The notes under the pieces: generated by a model
What the model was told of the DNA's origin: nothing
Seen by the model: only the letters and a program-made list of their open reading frames with translations
Databases searched by the model: none
DNA from: Gallionella sp.
GTDB lineage: Bacteria > Pseudomonadota > Gammaproteobacteria > Burkholderiales > Gallionellaceae
DNA: 64,000 bases
Reading direction: 5' to 3'
Assembly: GCA_023229845.1 (NCBI GenBank)
Contig: JALNYK010000003.1
Span: forward strand, 62,001-126,000
In this document: one piece after another, positions 33,520 through 44,700 of the stretch
How the letters are laid out: each line of letters starts with the position of its first letter
How positions within the stretch are numbered: the stretch's first letter is position 1
Made by a program: the position numbers and the translations under genes

Positions 33520-36500
33520 ATCCCCGGACTTTCCAGCAATTTAACGAATTCATGTGCCGCCACCGGGCGACTGTATAAATAGCCCTGCACTTCATCGCAA
33601 TCATAGTTGCGCAAGAAGGCAAGCTGGGCCTCGTTCTCGACGCCTTCTGCGATGACCTTGAGCTGCATCGTATGCCCGAGCTGGATGATCGCGCGGACAA
33701 TGGCTGCCGAGTCGGCGTCCTCGGTCAGATCGCGCACGAACGACTGGTCGATCTTGAGTTTGTCGACGGCCAGCCGCTTCAGGTAGGACAGGCTTGAGTA
33801 ACCCGTGCCGAAATCGTCGATGGACAGCTTCACGCCCATGTCTTTCAGGCTGTGCAAGGTCCTGATCGCGACCTCGATGTCCTGCAACAGGATGGACTCG
33901 GTCAATTCCAGCTCCAGCAACTCCGCAGGCAATCCCGACTGCTGCAACGCCCGTGCCACGGTCTCGACCAGGTTGCCGCGCTTGAATTGCAACGCGGAGA
34001 GGTTGACCGCGATCACCAGCGGCTGCCCCTGCTCCCGCCATACCTGCGCTTGACGGCAAGCATCCTGCAGCACCCATTCGCCTATCGAAATGATGAGGCC
34101 GCTACGTTCCGCCAGCGGAATAAACCGTCCCGGCGGAACCAGACCGAATTCCGGATGCTGCCAGCGCACCAGCGCTTCCGCGCCGACGATGCCGCCGCTG
34201 CCGATGTCGATCTGCGGCTGGTAGTGCAACAGGAATTCCTGGTTCTTGAGCGCGTTGCGCAATTGCCCCTGCAGATGCAATTGCTCTTGCGCATCGAGGT
34301 TCATCTTCTCGGAGAAGAAACGGTAAGTGTCGCGCCCGCTATCCTTGGCCTGATACAGCGCGGTATCCGCATTCCTGAGCAGCGTATCGAAATCCCGACT
34401 ATCGAGCGGATACAAACTGATGCCGATGCTGAAGGTCGCATTGATCGAATAGTCTTCGATTTCGAAAGGCTCGCTGAACACCTCGACGATATGCTGGGCG
34501 ATGCCGCCGATCGCGCCGGAGTCGCTCAAATGCGGCAGCAGCACGATGAACTCGTCGCCGCCCTGACGGCTGATGGTATCGGTGTCGCGCAGACAGCCGC
34601 GCAGGCGCTCGACCACGCGAATCAGCAACTGATCGCCGAAGTTGTGGCCGAGCGTGTCGTTAACCTGCTTGAAGTTATCCAGATCGAGGAACAACACCGC
34701 CACACCGGAGTGCTCGCGCTCCGCCAATGCGGCAGCCTGCTCGAAACGGTCGCGCAGCAACACCCGGTTGGGCAACTCGGTCAACATGTCGTGGTGCGCG
34801 AGGAATTCCAGTTTTTTCTCCGCCGCTTCGTGCTCGACGCGGGTGCGCAAGGTCTCGATGCCGTACGCCAGATCGTTGGCCATTTCTTCCAGCAGTCTCA
34901 CTTCCTCTCGCTCGAAGGCTGCGGTTTCGGCTGCATAGATCGTCAACGCCCCAATCACGCGCTTCTTGCCGACCAGCGGCAACGCAATGCTGGAGAGGTA
35001 ACCGCTCGCCAAGGCCGCGTCACGCCACAACTCAGTGCGCGGATTGGTCCGGTAATCCTGATTGATGTCGGTCTGCCCCGTCCTGATCGCGGAACCCGTC
35101 GATCCTTGTCCCTGTTCCGTGTCGGCCCAGCATACCCCCACACTGGCCAGATAATTTTCATCGTCACCGTACTGCGCCACCGGACGCACGCTTTTTGCCG
35201 CATCATGCTCGGCAAAACCCACCCATGCCATGCGATAGCCGCCCTGCTCGACCACCAGTCGGCAAATCTCGGTCAGCAGTGCCTGCTCTTCCACCGCATG
35301 CACCAGCGCCATGTTGCAATCGCTCAACAATTTGAGCGCGCGGTTCAGCCGTCTCTGGGTTTGTTCGGCATGTTTGCGTTCGGTGATGTCCTGATTGACG
35401 CCGATCAATCTGGCAACAACGCCTTGTTCGTTTCCTTCTATCCTGTAGCGCACCTGCACCCAGCGGGGCTCGCCGTCGGCACACAGGATTCGCGCTTCGG
35501 TCTGAACAAAGGGATCGCCGATGTCCGCGCTCAAAGACTGCCGGATATACTCGCCCACCATTTGCGCATCGTCGGGGTGAACCATCCGCCGCGCGAAATC
35601 CGCCGAAGACATGCGATAGCCCCCCATCTTCTCTGCAGTGGTGTGGTGCAGCGAATAATATTGGTCGTTTAGCACGAATTCATCGCTGGCTACCTCATAC
35701 TCCCAATGCCCCAGACGGGCAATCTGCAGCGCTTCCGACAACTTGGCTTCGCTCTCCCGCAACGCGACTTCCGCACGCAGGCGCACATCGAGCATTTCAT
35801 TGAATTCTTGCGCCACTTCCCGGATTTCCGGGGGGCCATCCAGTTCGGCTCTGGCTGCGCCGTGCCCCTTCCTGATCGCGCGCGAAGCCGATGCCAGCGC
35901 GCCGATCGGGCGCGATATCTGGCGCGCGATCCACCATGCCCCACCCAGAATAAGCAACAGACAGATCAAGCCCAGCAACACATTCCTGAACAACGAAGCC
36001 CGGAGTTGGGAATAAACGGTGCTGGTCGGTATGCCGACATACGCGGACCAACTCGCGCCTTGTACCGGATGCACGTCATAAAATCTGGGCTGAACATCAA
36101 TCCCGTCCATTTCCCCTTCCAGCCCGGCCAGCAGTTTCTTGACGGTGCTGTTGTCGCCAAGATTCTTTCCCACCCATTTTTCGGTATCGAGATTGCGCCA
36201 GACGAAAGTGCCCTCCGCGGTAATGACGCCGACGGTGGTATCTGGAATCAACGGCGCATTGGACAGATTGGGTTCGTACAAGGCCAGATCGAGCGGCAAA
36301 CCGAGAAAACCGATTCTTTTCCCATGATCGTCGCGGATCGGATAGGTCAGCACGGTCACCCATCTGCCGGTGATCGGGCCGAAAAAAGGATCGCTCACGA
36401 CGAAATCGTCCTCGACCAGCGACTTCTTGAACCAAGGCGCTTGGGCTACCGAAACCGGCTTGCCGCCCGGCTGCGGAACCGCAGAACAAATCGCCGTGCC

Positions 36501-36821
36501 TTGCATGTCGATCACGGTCATGTTGGCGGATTTAGGAAACAGCTGGCGAAAATCCCATAACACCCGATCGCAGTGTCGCGCATCCATCTTGCGGACAAGC
36601 GGGCGTTTGGCCATCTGCACCAGAAGATCACGGTTGGAGATCAGAACGCGATCGACATCGGAAGACGCGACCACCGCAAGCATGTGCGCTGTGGACTTCG
36701 CCTCGACGATGCGCTGCTGCGCATTGTCGAAAATCGTGTACACAAGTATCACTATCATCGGCAGTGCGATGGCCGCAACCAGCACCAACAACTGCGCGCG
36801 GATCGTGAGGAAGGATTTCAT
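33516..36821 (-). CDS. Membrane Cache/HAMP/PAS/GAF/GGDEF/EAL cyclic-di-GMP protein
   Basis: This 1101-residue protein has TM1 at about 8-28, a periplasmic double-Cache-type domain (about 35-270), TM2 at about 277-297, HAMP, PAS (about 370-490), GAF (about 510-665), GGDEF (about 680-840) and EAL (about 855-1095). SRQGGDEF (about 750) has an RxxD inhibitory site (RDTD) five residues before it. EAL is intact (GAEALVRWQHPE), as are ELTESIL and DDFGTGYSSL. Both synthesis and breakdown are therefore possible, with product inhibition. It ends in the first bases of the porin gene. Confidence 0.93.
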   Translation of the reverse strand: MKSFLTIRAQLLVLVAAIALPMIVILVYTIFDNAQQRIVEAKSTAHMLAVVASSDVDRVLISNRDLLVQMAKRPLVRKMDARHCDRVLWDFRQLFPKSANMTVIDMQGTAICSAVPQPGGKPVSVAQAPWFKKSLVEDDFVVSDPFFGPITGRWVTVLTYPIRDDHGKRIGFLGLPLDLALYEPNLSNAPLIPDTTVGVITAEGTFVWRNLDTEKWVGKNLGDNSTVKKLLAGLEGEMDGIDVQPRFYDVHPVQGASWSAYVGIPTSTVYSQLRASLFRNVLLGLICLLLILGGAWWIARQISRPIGALASASRAIRKGHGAARAELDGPPEIREVAQEFNEMLDVRLRAEVALRESEAKLSEALQIARLGHWEYEVASDEFVLNDQYYSLHHTTAEKMGGYRMSSADFARRMVHPDDAQMVGEYIRQSLSADIGDPFVQTEARILCADGEPRWVQVRYRIEGNEQGVVARLIGVNQDITERKHAEQTQRRLNRALKLLSDCNMALVHAVEEQALLTEICRLVVEQGGYRMAWVGFAEHDAAKSVRPVAQYGDDENYLASVGVCWADTEQGQGSTGSAIRTGQTDINQDYRTNPRTELWRDAALASGYLSSIALPLVGKKRVIGALTIYAAETAAFEREEVRLLEEMANDLAYGIETLRTRVEHEAAEKKLEFLAHHDMLTELPNRVLLRDRFEQAAALAEREHSGVAVLFLDLDNFKQVNDTLGHNFGDQLLIRVVERLRGCLRDTDTISRQGGDEFIVLLPHLSDSGAIGGIAQHIVEVFSEPFEIEDYSINATFSIGISLYPLDSRDFDTLLRNADTALYQAKDSGRDTYRFFSEKMNLDAQEQLHLQGQLRNALKNQEFLLHYQPQIDIGSGGIVGAEALVRWQHPEFGLVPPGRFIPLAERSGLIISIGEWVLQDACRQAQVWREQGQPLVIAVNLSALQFKRGNLVETVARALQQSGLPAELLELELTESILLQDIEVAIRTLHSLKDMGVKLSIDDFGTGYSSLSYLKRLAVDKLKIDQSFVRDLTEDADSAAIVRAIIQLGHTMQLKVIAEGVENEAQLAFLRNYDCDEVQGYLYSRPVAAHEFVKLLESPGI

Positions 36822-36988
36822 TTCGATGAATCCGGTAATCGGGGGATCGGGAGGGGCACTCTTCGTCTTTCAGTGCAATCGGGAAAGCGCCGACATCATA
36901 GCGCAAATACTCCTGCGGATTTATGAGACATATCCCTCATTGCAGAAGCCGATGGCATTTTGAACTTCATCTTTCATAACCAGATGGT

Positions 36989-38584
36989 TCAGGAGGCTAC
37001 CGGCTGCGTCGCGCGAGGCAGAAAAACAGTAATTGTCGTTTGATTATTTTTATCCGAGACGGCAAGTTCGATCTTTCCTCCTTGCGCTTCGGTCAACAGC
37101 TTGGCCGAGTAGGTCCCCAATCCGGTCCCCCCCTGTTTCCCGTGGGTCACGAACTTGTCGAAAAAATGCTCGCGAATCTCTTCTGGCACCGCACCCTTGT
37201 TCGTTATGACGATGGTGAGGGGAGACTCGTCATTCAGCTTTACCGAAACCTGGCTCGCTTCGGGTGCCGCCTCGCAGGCATTCTTGACCAGGTTCTGGAA
37301 CAGCGAATAGCACAGCATCGCATCGCCGAACGCTTCGGGCAACTCCTCGCCCACGGAGAAATCGGTATCGACCGAAATGGTCAGACGCTTCACGGAGAAA
37401 GTTGTACGTGAAATCTCGACGATGCGACGCAGTATGTCGCCGATCTTCACCGGCTTCGGATCGAGTTTGAAACGCCCGGTTTCGATCTTGAACAGTTCCG
37501 ACGACAGGTTGATCATGTTGAGCACCTGCAGCGCGGTCTCCTCGACCATGCGCAATTGCTCGATCTGCTTGCGATTCATCGAATCGTCCTCGGCCAGGCT
37601 CTGCACCAGACCAAGCACCCCGGCCAGCGGCCCCTTCATGTCGTGGCGGGTGATGTGTTCGACATCCTCGCGCAAGCGGGCGGCTTCCAGCATGCCGTCG
37701 TAGTCCGCCTGCAGCTGCTTGTGCAGTTCGACATAGCGCATGAAGTTGCGCACCCGCGGGAGCAGCACCGCCGGGTCTATCGGTTTGGTGACGAAGTCCA
37801 CCGCCCCCAGCTCCAGCCCCTTGTCGCGTGCTTCATCGCCGGTCATCGCGGTGACGAAGATCACCGGGATAGTCTCGGCGCTGGGATGCTCGCGCATCCG
37901 GCGCGCCACTTCGAAACCGTCCATATCCGGCATCATGATGTCGAGCAGCACCAGATCGGGCGGATTGTCCGAGCAGCAGATATTCAGCGCCTTGGCACCG
38001 TTGTGCGCGATGCGCACGCGGTATTCGTCCCTGAACAGATGCGCCAGCAACTGCAGGTTATCCGGCGTATCGTCCACCACCAGGATGGTCGGGCGAGCCG
38101 CCTCTTCTGTCGCTTCGACGGGCTCGCCACTGCCGATATCCGCTTGGCGATGGGTGAGGACGGCTGCTTCCTCATGATGCGCGATGAAGGCTTGTCGCGG
38201 CTTCCATGTCAGCAGTTTCTCGATGCGCTCGGCCAGCTTGCCGGTCGTATAAGGCTTCACCAGCAGGTCGCTCACGCCGCACGCGACCGCCTCGGCGACT
38301 TTCTCGCGCTCGGCTTCGGCCGTGATCATCATGAAGGGAAGATAGCGCAATCGCTCGTCAGCCCGAACGGACTTCAGCAGGTCGAGCCCCGACATCACCG
38401 GCATACTCCAGTCGGACAACACGACATCGACATGCTGGGATTGCAGGATACGCATGGCCTCCGCACCGTTCGCGGCGGAAACGATGCTGTCTGCCCCCAG
38501 GGACCGGAGTTGGTTGGCGTTCATCTTGCGCATCGGCTCGAAGTCGTCGACAACGAGGAAAGTCGTTTTTTTGGGGATCATCAT
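36989..38584 (-). CDS. Hybrid sensor kinase: REC-REC-HisKA-HATPase
   Basis: This 531-residue soluble protein has two receiver domains: REC1 with phospho-Asp58 in VVLSDWSMPVMSG and REC2 with Asp at about 213 in DLVLLDIMMPDMDG. A coiled dimerisation helix follows, then HisKA with His at about 315 in ITRHDMKGPLAG, and HATPase with QNLVKNACEAAPEAS and GTGLGTYSAKLL. Having two receivers before the kinase suggests it is driven by phosphoryl groups from other proteins rather than by its own sensor. It begins 8 nt after the stop of the REC-HD-GYP gene, so co-translation is likely. Confidence 0.92.
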   Translation of the reverse strand: MMIPKKTTFLVVDDFEPMRKMNANQLRSLGADSIVSAANGAEAMRILQSQHVDVVLSDWSMPVMSGLDLLKSVRADERLRYLPFMMITAEAEREKVAEAVACGVSDLLVKPYTTGKLAERIEKLLTWKPRQAFIAHHEEAAVLTHRQADIGSGEPVEATEEAARPTILVVDDTPDNLQLLAHLFRDEYRVRIAHNGAKALNICCSDNPPDLVLLDIMMPDMDGFEVARRMREHPSAETIPVIFVTAMTGDEARDKGLELGAVDFVTKPIDPAVLLPRVRNFMRYVELHKQLQADYDGMLEAARLREDVEHITRHDMKGPLAGVLGLVQSLAEDDSMNRKQIEQLRMVEETALQVLNMINLSSELFKIETGRFKLDPKPVKIGDILRRIVEISRTTFSVKRLTISVDTDFSVGEELPEAFGDAMLCYSLFQNLVKNACEAAPEASQVSVKLNDESPLTIVITNKGAVPEEIREHFFDKFVTHGKQGGTGLGTYSAKLLTEAQGGKIELAVSDKNNQTTITVFLPRATQPVAS

Positions 38585-38592
38585 AAGTCACC

Positions 38593-39750
38593 TCAAGCGG
38601 GAGCAACTCCGGTCTGTGCCAGATATTCGGCCTTCTTCGACATATCCTGGTCAGAATCGGCATATTTCGCCGCGATGGCGCGGAACTCGTCCTGCAGTTC
38701 CAGGAAGGCATCGACGATATCCGGGTCGAAATGCCTGGCCTTGCCGGCCTTGATGATCTCGACCGCTTTTTCATGCGTCATCCCTTCCTTGTAGACGCGG
38801 CGGCTGATCAGCGCATCATATACATCGGCCAATGCCATCAGGCGCGCGCTAATCGGGATGTCGTCCCCGGAAAGTTCATCGGGATAGCCGCTGCCATCCC
38901 ATTTTTCCTGATGCGACAAGGCGATCTCCTTGGCCATGCGCAGGAACTCGACATTGGTTCCCAAGTCTTTCTCCGCCTGTGCGATGGCGTCCCTGCCCAG
39001 GGTGGTGTGAGTCTTCATGATCTCGAATTCTTCGGGCTCGAACTTGCCCGGTTTCAGCAGGATGCGATCGGGGATGCCGACCTTTCCGATATCGTGCAGC
39101 GGCGCAGATTTGAACAGCATGGTGATGTTTCGATCGCTCAGGAAGTGGTCGAATCGGGGATGATTACGCAGCTTCTCTGCCAGCACCTTCACATAGAACT
39201 GGGTGCGCCGGATATGGTTGCCGGTATCGGAATCGCGTGTTTCCGCCAGCGAGGCCATCGCCAGAATCGTCACATCCTGGATCGCCGCAACCTCGGCAGT
39301 GCGCCTGGCGACCTCAGCCTCGAGAAACTCGTTCTTGTCGCGCAGGAAATCGGCCGACGCCTTCAGGGTCAGATGGGTTTTTACCCTTGCCAATACGATG
39401 GGCGGACTGATCGGCTTGGTGATGTAATCGACCGCGCCCAGTTCCAGGCCGTGCTTCTCGTCCTCTATTTCGGCCTTGGCCGTCAGGAAGATCACCGGAA
39501 TGTCGCGCGTCGTCGCATCGGCCTTCAGCCTGGTGCACACTTCATAGCCGTCCATGCCCGGCATCATGATGTCGAGCAGGATGAGGTCGGGCGGATTCTC
39601 GGATGCCGCGATCTTCAATGCCTTTTCGCCATTGCTGGCGACCTTGACCTTGTAATCGTCCTTGAGCAACCCGCTCATCAGCGACAGGTTATCCGGCGTG
39701 TCGTCCACCACCAGCACTGTCGGTTTGTCGGTAAAGTCGAACGTATCCAT
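38593..39750 (-). CDS. REC-HD-GYP cyclic-di-GMP phosphodiesterase
   Basis: This 385-residue protein has a receiver domain (phospho-Asp60 in LILLDIMMPGMDG), a coiled linker, and an HD-GYP domain with SAPLHDIGKVGIPDRILL (about 212-230) and SHQEKWDGSGYPDE (about 280-293). The canonical HHE is SHQE here, seen also in other RpfG-like proteins. It should hydrolyse c-di-GMP when phosphorylated. A strong GAAGGAG lies before the ATG. The upstream sensor gene runs 73 nt past this start on another frame, so translation of the two overlaps. Confidence 0.92.
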   Translation of the reverse strand: MDTFDFTDKPTVLVVDDTPDNLSLMSGLLKDDYKVKVASNGEKALKIAASENPPDLILLDIMMPGMDGYEVCTRLKADATTRDIPVIFLTAKAEIEDEKHGLELGAVDYITKPISPPIVLARVKTHLTLKASADFLRDKNEFLEAEVARRTAEVAAIQDVTILAMASLAETRDSDTGNHIRRTQFYVKVLAEKLRNHPRFDHFLSDRNITMLFKSAPLHDIGKVGIPDRILLKPGKFEPEEFEIMKTHTTLGRDAIAQAEKDLGTNVEFLRMAKEIALSHQEKWDGSGYPDELSGDDIPISARLMALADVYDALISRRVYKEGMTHEKAVEIIKAGKARHFDPDIVDAFLELQDEFRAIAAKYADSDQDMSKKAEYLAQTGVAPA

Positions 39751-41726
39751 CTTTTTCTCCTTCGCAACAGATCATCATGCCACATGGGCATGTACCGCCC
39801 AGCCTTACGCCTGGACGAACCTTCGATATCGATAAACGTGCCGACCAGTCCGCCTTTCGGGCCGTCAGGCAAGCGGAACCCTTGCACCCAATACACGCAG
39901 CGATGTATCTTGCCGTCGGCATAGGTCAACTGCACTTCGCGCCTGACCGAGCCGACGCTGTCGATCACCGCCTCATCCTCCCGCTGGTAGGCGAGCCGCT
40001 CTTCCATGGGCAGACACTCGAGATCGAGCACCCGCTTGCCGATGAAATCCGCCTTGCGCACGTTGAATGCCTTTTCGTAAGCCGCATTGCAACCTATGAA
40101 GCGGGCATCCACGCCTTTATAGAAGATCGGATTGGGGATGCTGTCCAGCAATGCCTGCTGCAAGCCCAATTGCCTGGAGAACTCGGCGTTGTATTGCTGC
40201 TTGCGCGTGATGATCTCGACGCAAGCGGCGACGACCGGCTCCAGCTCCTGCAACACCTCCATATCCTTCCGGTCGATCGGCCTGAATCCGGCCAGTTCGA
40301 CCACCGCCACCAGCTGCTCGTTCAGCAACAAGGGGCGGAGCAATATCCAGGATGGCTGTCCCTCGCCCGTACCCGAGGCGATGCGCAGATAACCCGCGGG
40401 AGGCTGATCCAGTTGAACCGGAACACGCTCGATAGCGCACTGCCCGGTCAGCCCTTCGCCATAGGCGACCGCACGACCATAATCGCCGTCCGCCACGCCA
40501 TAACCGCCAACCAGCACCAGTTCGCGCTTCGCTTCGTCGGCGACATAGAACAGCCCGTACCGCACCTCCAGCATCGCAGCCAGACTAGACAAATAGCATT
40601 GCGACAAATCCCCGATACTGACGGCATCGCGCAACCTGGCCCCGGTCTCGGCCAACGCCTCGCCTCTTTTCGCGGACTCCACGACCGCTTTCTCGGCGTT
40701 TTGCCGCTCGACCGACTCGGCCGCCAGCCGCTCTTTTATCCGGCGGCGATATGCCAACAGGTACTGCACGGTCAAGCCCGATGCCAGCGCAAGCAGCAGG
40801 ATACCGCCGAGCACACTCAGTTTGAGGCTTTTCGGGAACCACTTCGAAGCATCATGGAACCGCACCAGCGTCCAGTTTCCTGCGGGATCGCGCCAGTCCA
40901 ACGGTATCCGCTCGGCCACATAGCGCACCCCATCGATGGAAAAGTCCGGGGCATAAGGATCGAAGCCCAGCACCGTCGGCGTCTTGTTGTCGAAACGCTG
41001 CCCGAACTGTTTCAGCTTGCGGATATCCTCCACCCGTTTCTCGCTGAATGGCGGCGACATGCTGAGCAGCCATTCGGGTTTGGTGCTGGCGAAGACCACC
41101 CCCTGCGGGGAAAGCAGCAGTCCGTTGCCGCCGGCCTGCCTGAGCACATCATCCAGGGGATCCGCCGACGTCTTGATCGAAATGACCCCGATGATCTTCC
41201 CCTTGCTGCTGCCTTCGTAAAGTGGCGCGGCATAGTAAATGCCGCGCGAATCCGAGTAAGCGCCGACCGCGGCATAGATGCTTTCCTGCCCCCTGATCGC
41301 CTGCTGGAAATAGGGACGGAAGGGTATCGATTTACCGGTGGATTTCTTGCCGTCGGTATCGTTGGCAACCATCAGCCCGTCCTGATCGACCACATAGGTG
41401 CCTTCGAAACCGAACTGTTTGCGCGGGATGGATAGCCGTTCCAGCACCTCCGGGGCATCCAGCGGATATTTCCCCAGTGCCGCCTGCTTGAGGACCGGTT
41501 CGTTCAGCCCTATCATCGCAGCCACCCCCATGTTTTTGCTGCGTATCGTCTCCACGCTGAGGTTGGCCTTGAGCGTCACCAGCGCGGCGACCAGTTCCGC
41601 ACGGCCATCCGTTTCGGCCTTGTGCTGCAACAACTGGAGCGTCAGTGCGGCAACCAGCAACCCGGCCCCCAGCGCGAGGGCGACCGGGTGTCTGACGACT
41701 CTCTCTACAAGGTTCAACGTGGACAT
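39678..41726 (-). CDS. Cache/GAF/PAS sensor protein with no output domain
   Basis: This 682-residue protein has TM1 at about 13-33, a periplasmic double-Cache domain (about 40-290), TM2 at about 302-325, GAF (about 355-500) and PAS (about 525-645, ending GTFIDIEGSSRRKAG). After that there is no kinase, GGDEF or methyl-accepting domain, only a basic tail whose coding overlaps the next gene by 73 nt. Either a kinase half was lost, or it works as a bare sensor partner. Its GAF is similar to the GAF of the adjacent 1865-residue kinase, which points to a shared origin. The kinase ends 17 nt before this start. Confidence 0.85.
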   Translation of the reverse strand: MSTLNLVERVVRHPVALALGAGLLVAALTLQLLQHKAETDGRAELVAALVTLKANLSVETIRSKNMGVAAMIGLNEPVLKQAALGKYPLDAPEVLERLSIPRKQFGFEGTYVVDQDGLMVANDTDGKKSTGKSIPFRPYFQQAIRGQESIYAAVGAYSDSRGIYYAAPLYEGSSKGKIIGVISIKTSADPLDDVLRQAGGNGLLLSPQGVVFASTKPEWLLSMSPPFSEKRVEDIRKLKQFGQRFDNKTPTVLGFDPYAPDFSIDGVRYVAERIPLDWRDPAGNWTLVRFHDASKWFPKSLKLSVLGGILLLALASGLTVQYLLAYRRRIKERLAAESVERQNAEKAVVESAKRGEALAETGARLRDAVSIGDLSQCYLSSLAAMLEVRYGLFYVADEAKRELVLVGGYGVADGDYGRAVAYGEGLTGQCAIERVPVQLDQPPAGYLRIASGTGEGQPSWILLRPLLLNEQLVAVVELAGFRPIDRKDMEVLQELEPVVAACVEIITRKQQYNAEFSRQLGLQQALLDSIPNPIFYKGVDARFIGCNAAYEKAFNVRKADFIGKRVLDLECLPMEERLAYQREDEAVIDSVGSVRREVQLTYADGKIHRCVYWVQGFRLPDGPKGGLVGTFIDIEGSSRRKAGRYMPMWHDDLLRRRKRWIRSTLPTNRQCWWWTTRRITCR

Positions 41727-41743
41727 TTGTTCGCCTCAAGCTG

Positions 41744-44700
41744 TCAGGACAAGTCGATCTTGAGTTCGGTCGCTCGCTCGCGCAGATACTTGAGCGCCGC
41801 CTCGAAATCGTATTGCTTGATCGCACCGTCGATTCTGGTGAAATGCTCGGCCCCCATGGCGAATCGCAACAGGTCGAGATTCTCTTCCAGTACATCGCTG
41901 GCTTCGCTGTCGTCCTCCGCCAACAGACCGCCGAGTTTCTGCACCACGCCGGCGACCTTGTTCATGTCGAGCGATTCCGGTGGTTTGCCGCTTTCTTCCC
42001 CGGGCAGGAATTGCCGCAAGGCGGCGATCATCGCCCCCTGCTTCTTCTCGAACGGGGCGATCTTTTTCTCGACGGCTTCGGCGTCCGCCCCTTCGCGGAT
42101 CATCTTCTCCAGTTCGGCGGCCATCTCCTGCAAGCCGCTGGCGCCGATGTTGCCGCTCACCCCCTTGGCGGAATGCGCGATACGCTCCGCCGTGGCGCGA
42201 TCCCCGGCATCCAGTGCCGCCCGCAACTCGGTTGGGGTGGCCTGCTGATTGCTGACATATTTCTGCAGCATGCTCAGATATAGCGGTCGCTTGCCCAGCA
42301 CGCGGCGCAAACCCAGTTCGACATCGAGCCCTTCGATCACCGGCAGGCTGATCTCGTCTTTGGGTGCATGGTGCCTATCCTGGATTTTCTCTTCGGCTTT
42401 CGCCGGAACAAACTGCGTCGGCTTGACCCACTTCAACAGGGTGCGGAACAGATCATCCGGCTCTATCGGCTTCGCCACATGGCCATTCATGCCTGCCGCT
42501 TCGCAACGCTCCTTGTCCTGTTGCATCGCATTGGCCGTCATCGCCACGATGGGCAGGGCCTTGTACTTTGCATCCTTGCGGATCTCCTCTGTGGCCGTCA
42601 CGCCATCCATCACCGGCATCTGCATATCCATCAACACGATGTCGTAGGACTTCCTGGCCAGCATATCGAGCACTTCCTGCCCGTTGTTGGCGATCTCGAC
42701 CTGGAAGCCGGCATCCTCCAGCAGGCCCACCGCCACTTCCTGATTGAGCTCGTTGTCTTCCGCCAGCAGGATGGCCGCCCCCTTGATCGCGGCGAGGTCC
42801 TCCAGCACGGTCGACACCTCGTGTTCGCTGGTGCGATGTTCGTCCACCTGCCCGCCCAGCACTCGCATCACGGTATCGAACAGCATCGAGGCATTGACCG
42901 GCTTGATCAGCACGTCCTCCAACCCGGCATCCTCTGCTTCCTTGAGCACCTCCTCGCGCCCGTACGCAGTCACCATCACCAGATGCGGAGGAGCGTTCAA
43001 TCCGGCCGACTGGATTTCTCTGGCGGTTTCAATACCGTCCATGCCCGGCATGCGCCAATCGAGGAACACCACATCGAACGGGTTGCCGGATTGATCGGCG
43101 TGCCTGACGGCCTGCACCGCCGCCTTGCCATCCGCCGCCTGGATGACCTTGAAGGTCATACTGCCCAGCATGTCTTCCAGCACATTGCGGGCCAGTTCGT
43201 TGTCGTCCACGACCAGCACCCGGCGGCCGCGCAGGTCGGGCGAGGGGATCAATTTCTTCGCATCTCCCTTGGCCTTGCCCAACCGGGCCGTGAACCAGAA
43301 CGTGCTGCCCTTGCCGTATTCGCTCTCGACGCCCACCTCGCCATGCATCATGCTCGACAACTGCTTGGAGATGGCCAGGCCGAGGCCGGTGCCGCCGTAT
43401 TTGCGGCTGGTCGAGGTGTCCGCCTGCTGAAAGGACTGGAACAGCTTGCTCTTCTGTTCTTCGGTCAAACCAATGCCGGTGTCGCGCACCCCGAAATGGA
43501 TCAGCACATCGTCATCGGTCTGCTCCAGCACTCTGGCGCTGACCACGACCTCGCCCTGCTCGGTGAACTTCACCGCATTGTTGGCGTAATTGATGAGGAT
43601 CTGCCCCAGTCGCAGCGAATCGCCGTTCAGATGCTCGGGCACATCGGGTGCAATGTCGAAAACCAGTTCCAACCCCTTGGCGGAGGTCTTCTCGGAGATG
43701 AGGCTGGCAACGTTGTCCAGCACCTTGTCCATCTCGAAATCGACATGCTCTATGGCGAGCTTGCCCGCCTCGATCTTGGAGAAATCGAGGATGTCGTTGA
43801 TGATGCCGAGCAGATGCTGGCCGGAGCCCTGTATCTTCTTGATGTAGTCGCGCTGACGCGGCGTGAGGTCGGTCTTCAGCGCCAGATGCGACATGCCGAT
43901 GATGGCGTTCATCGGCGTGCGTATCTCGTGGCTCATGTTGGCAAGGAAGTCCGACTTCATCCTGGTCGCATCTTCGGCGACCTCCTTGGCTTTGGCCAGC
44001 TCCTGCTGGGCGTGCACGTACTCGGTGATGTCCTGCGTCACGCCGTACATGTCGGTCGGCTTGCCTTCGGCATCGCGGGCCACGCTGCCGAAGGCGTGAA
44101 TCCATACGATGCGACCATCGACAGGCCGTTTGTAAGCGTAAATGGAGTCGTAAGCGGGAATCTTGCCATCGCATGCCTCCTGGAAATTCTGCCCCGTCGC
44201 CTTTGCGTATTCCGGGTCGCCCGCCTCAACGTTGGCGAACCAGTCCTCCGCCACGCGGTAGCGGTAGTTCTCATTAGGGATGTCGCCGAAGATGTCGGCC
44301 GCCCGCTTGGATGAGTTGTACCAGCCCGAGCCGTCAAGCGGCACATGCCAGTAGCCGGCCCTGGTCAAGCCCAGCGCCTGGTCGTTGAGGAAGTTGACAT
44401 GCTTGATAGCTTCTTCTGACTGCTTGCGCTCGGTGATGTCGAGCAGCCAGCCCATCACCCCTTCTTCGCCGTTGTGTACGAACGGCATGAAAGTCACCAG
44501 ATAGTCGCGCAACTCGCCTCCCGCGCCGACCATTTTCATCTCGCGGTTGTGAACAAAACCATCCCGTTTGAGCGATCCGAGCACATCGTCGCGATCTTCC
44601 GGTTTCGCATAAATCTTCTGCGCAGCATCACCGACCCTGACATCGAACATCTTTTCGAATTCCGGATTGGTGTAGCGGAACACTCCCCTAGTGGTAAAGG

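Noticed and set aside
33852..35672. 606-residue open frame on the plus strand
   Set aside because: Antisense to the GGDEF/EAL protein with the same shadow composition; no start-site or domain support.
42368..44314. 648-residue open frame on the plus strand
   Set aside because: Antisense shadow of the giant hybrid kinase; the kinase motifs on the minus strand are unambiguous.
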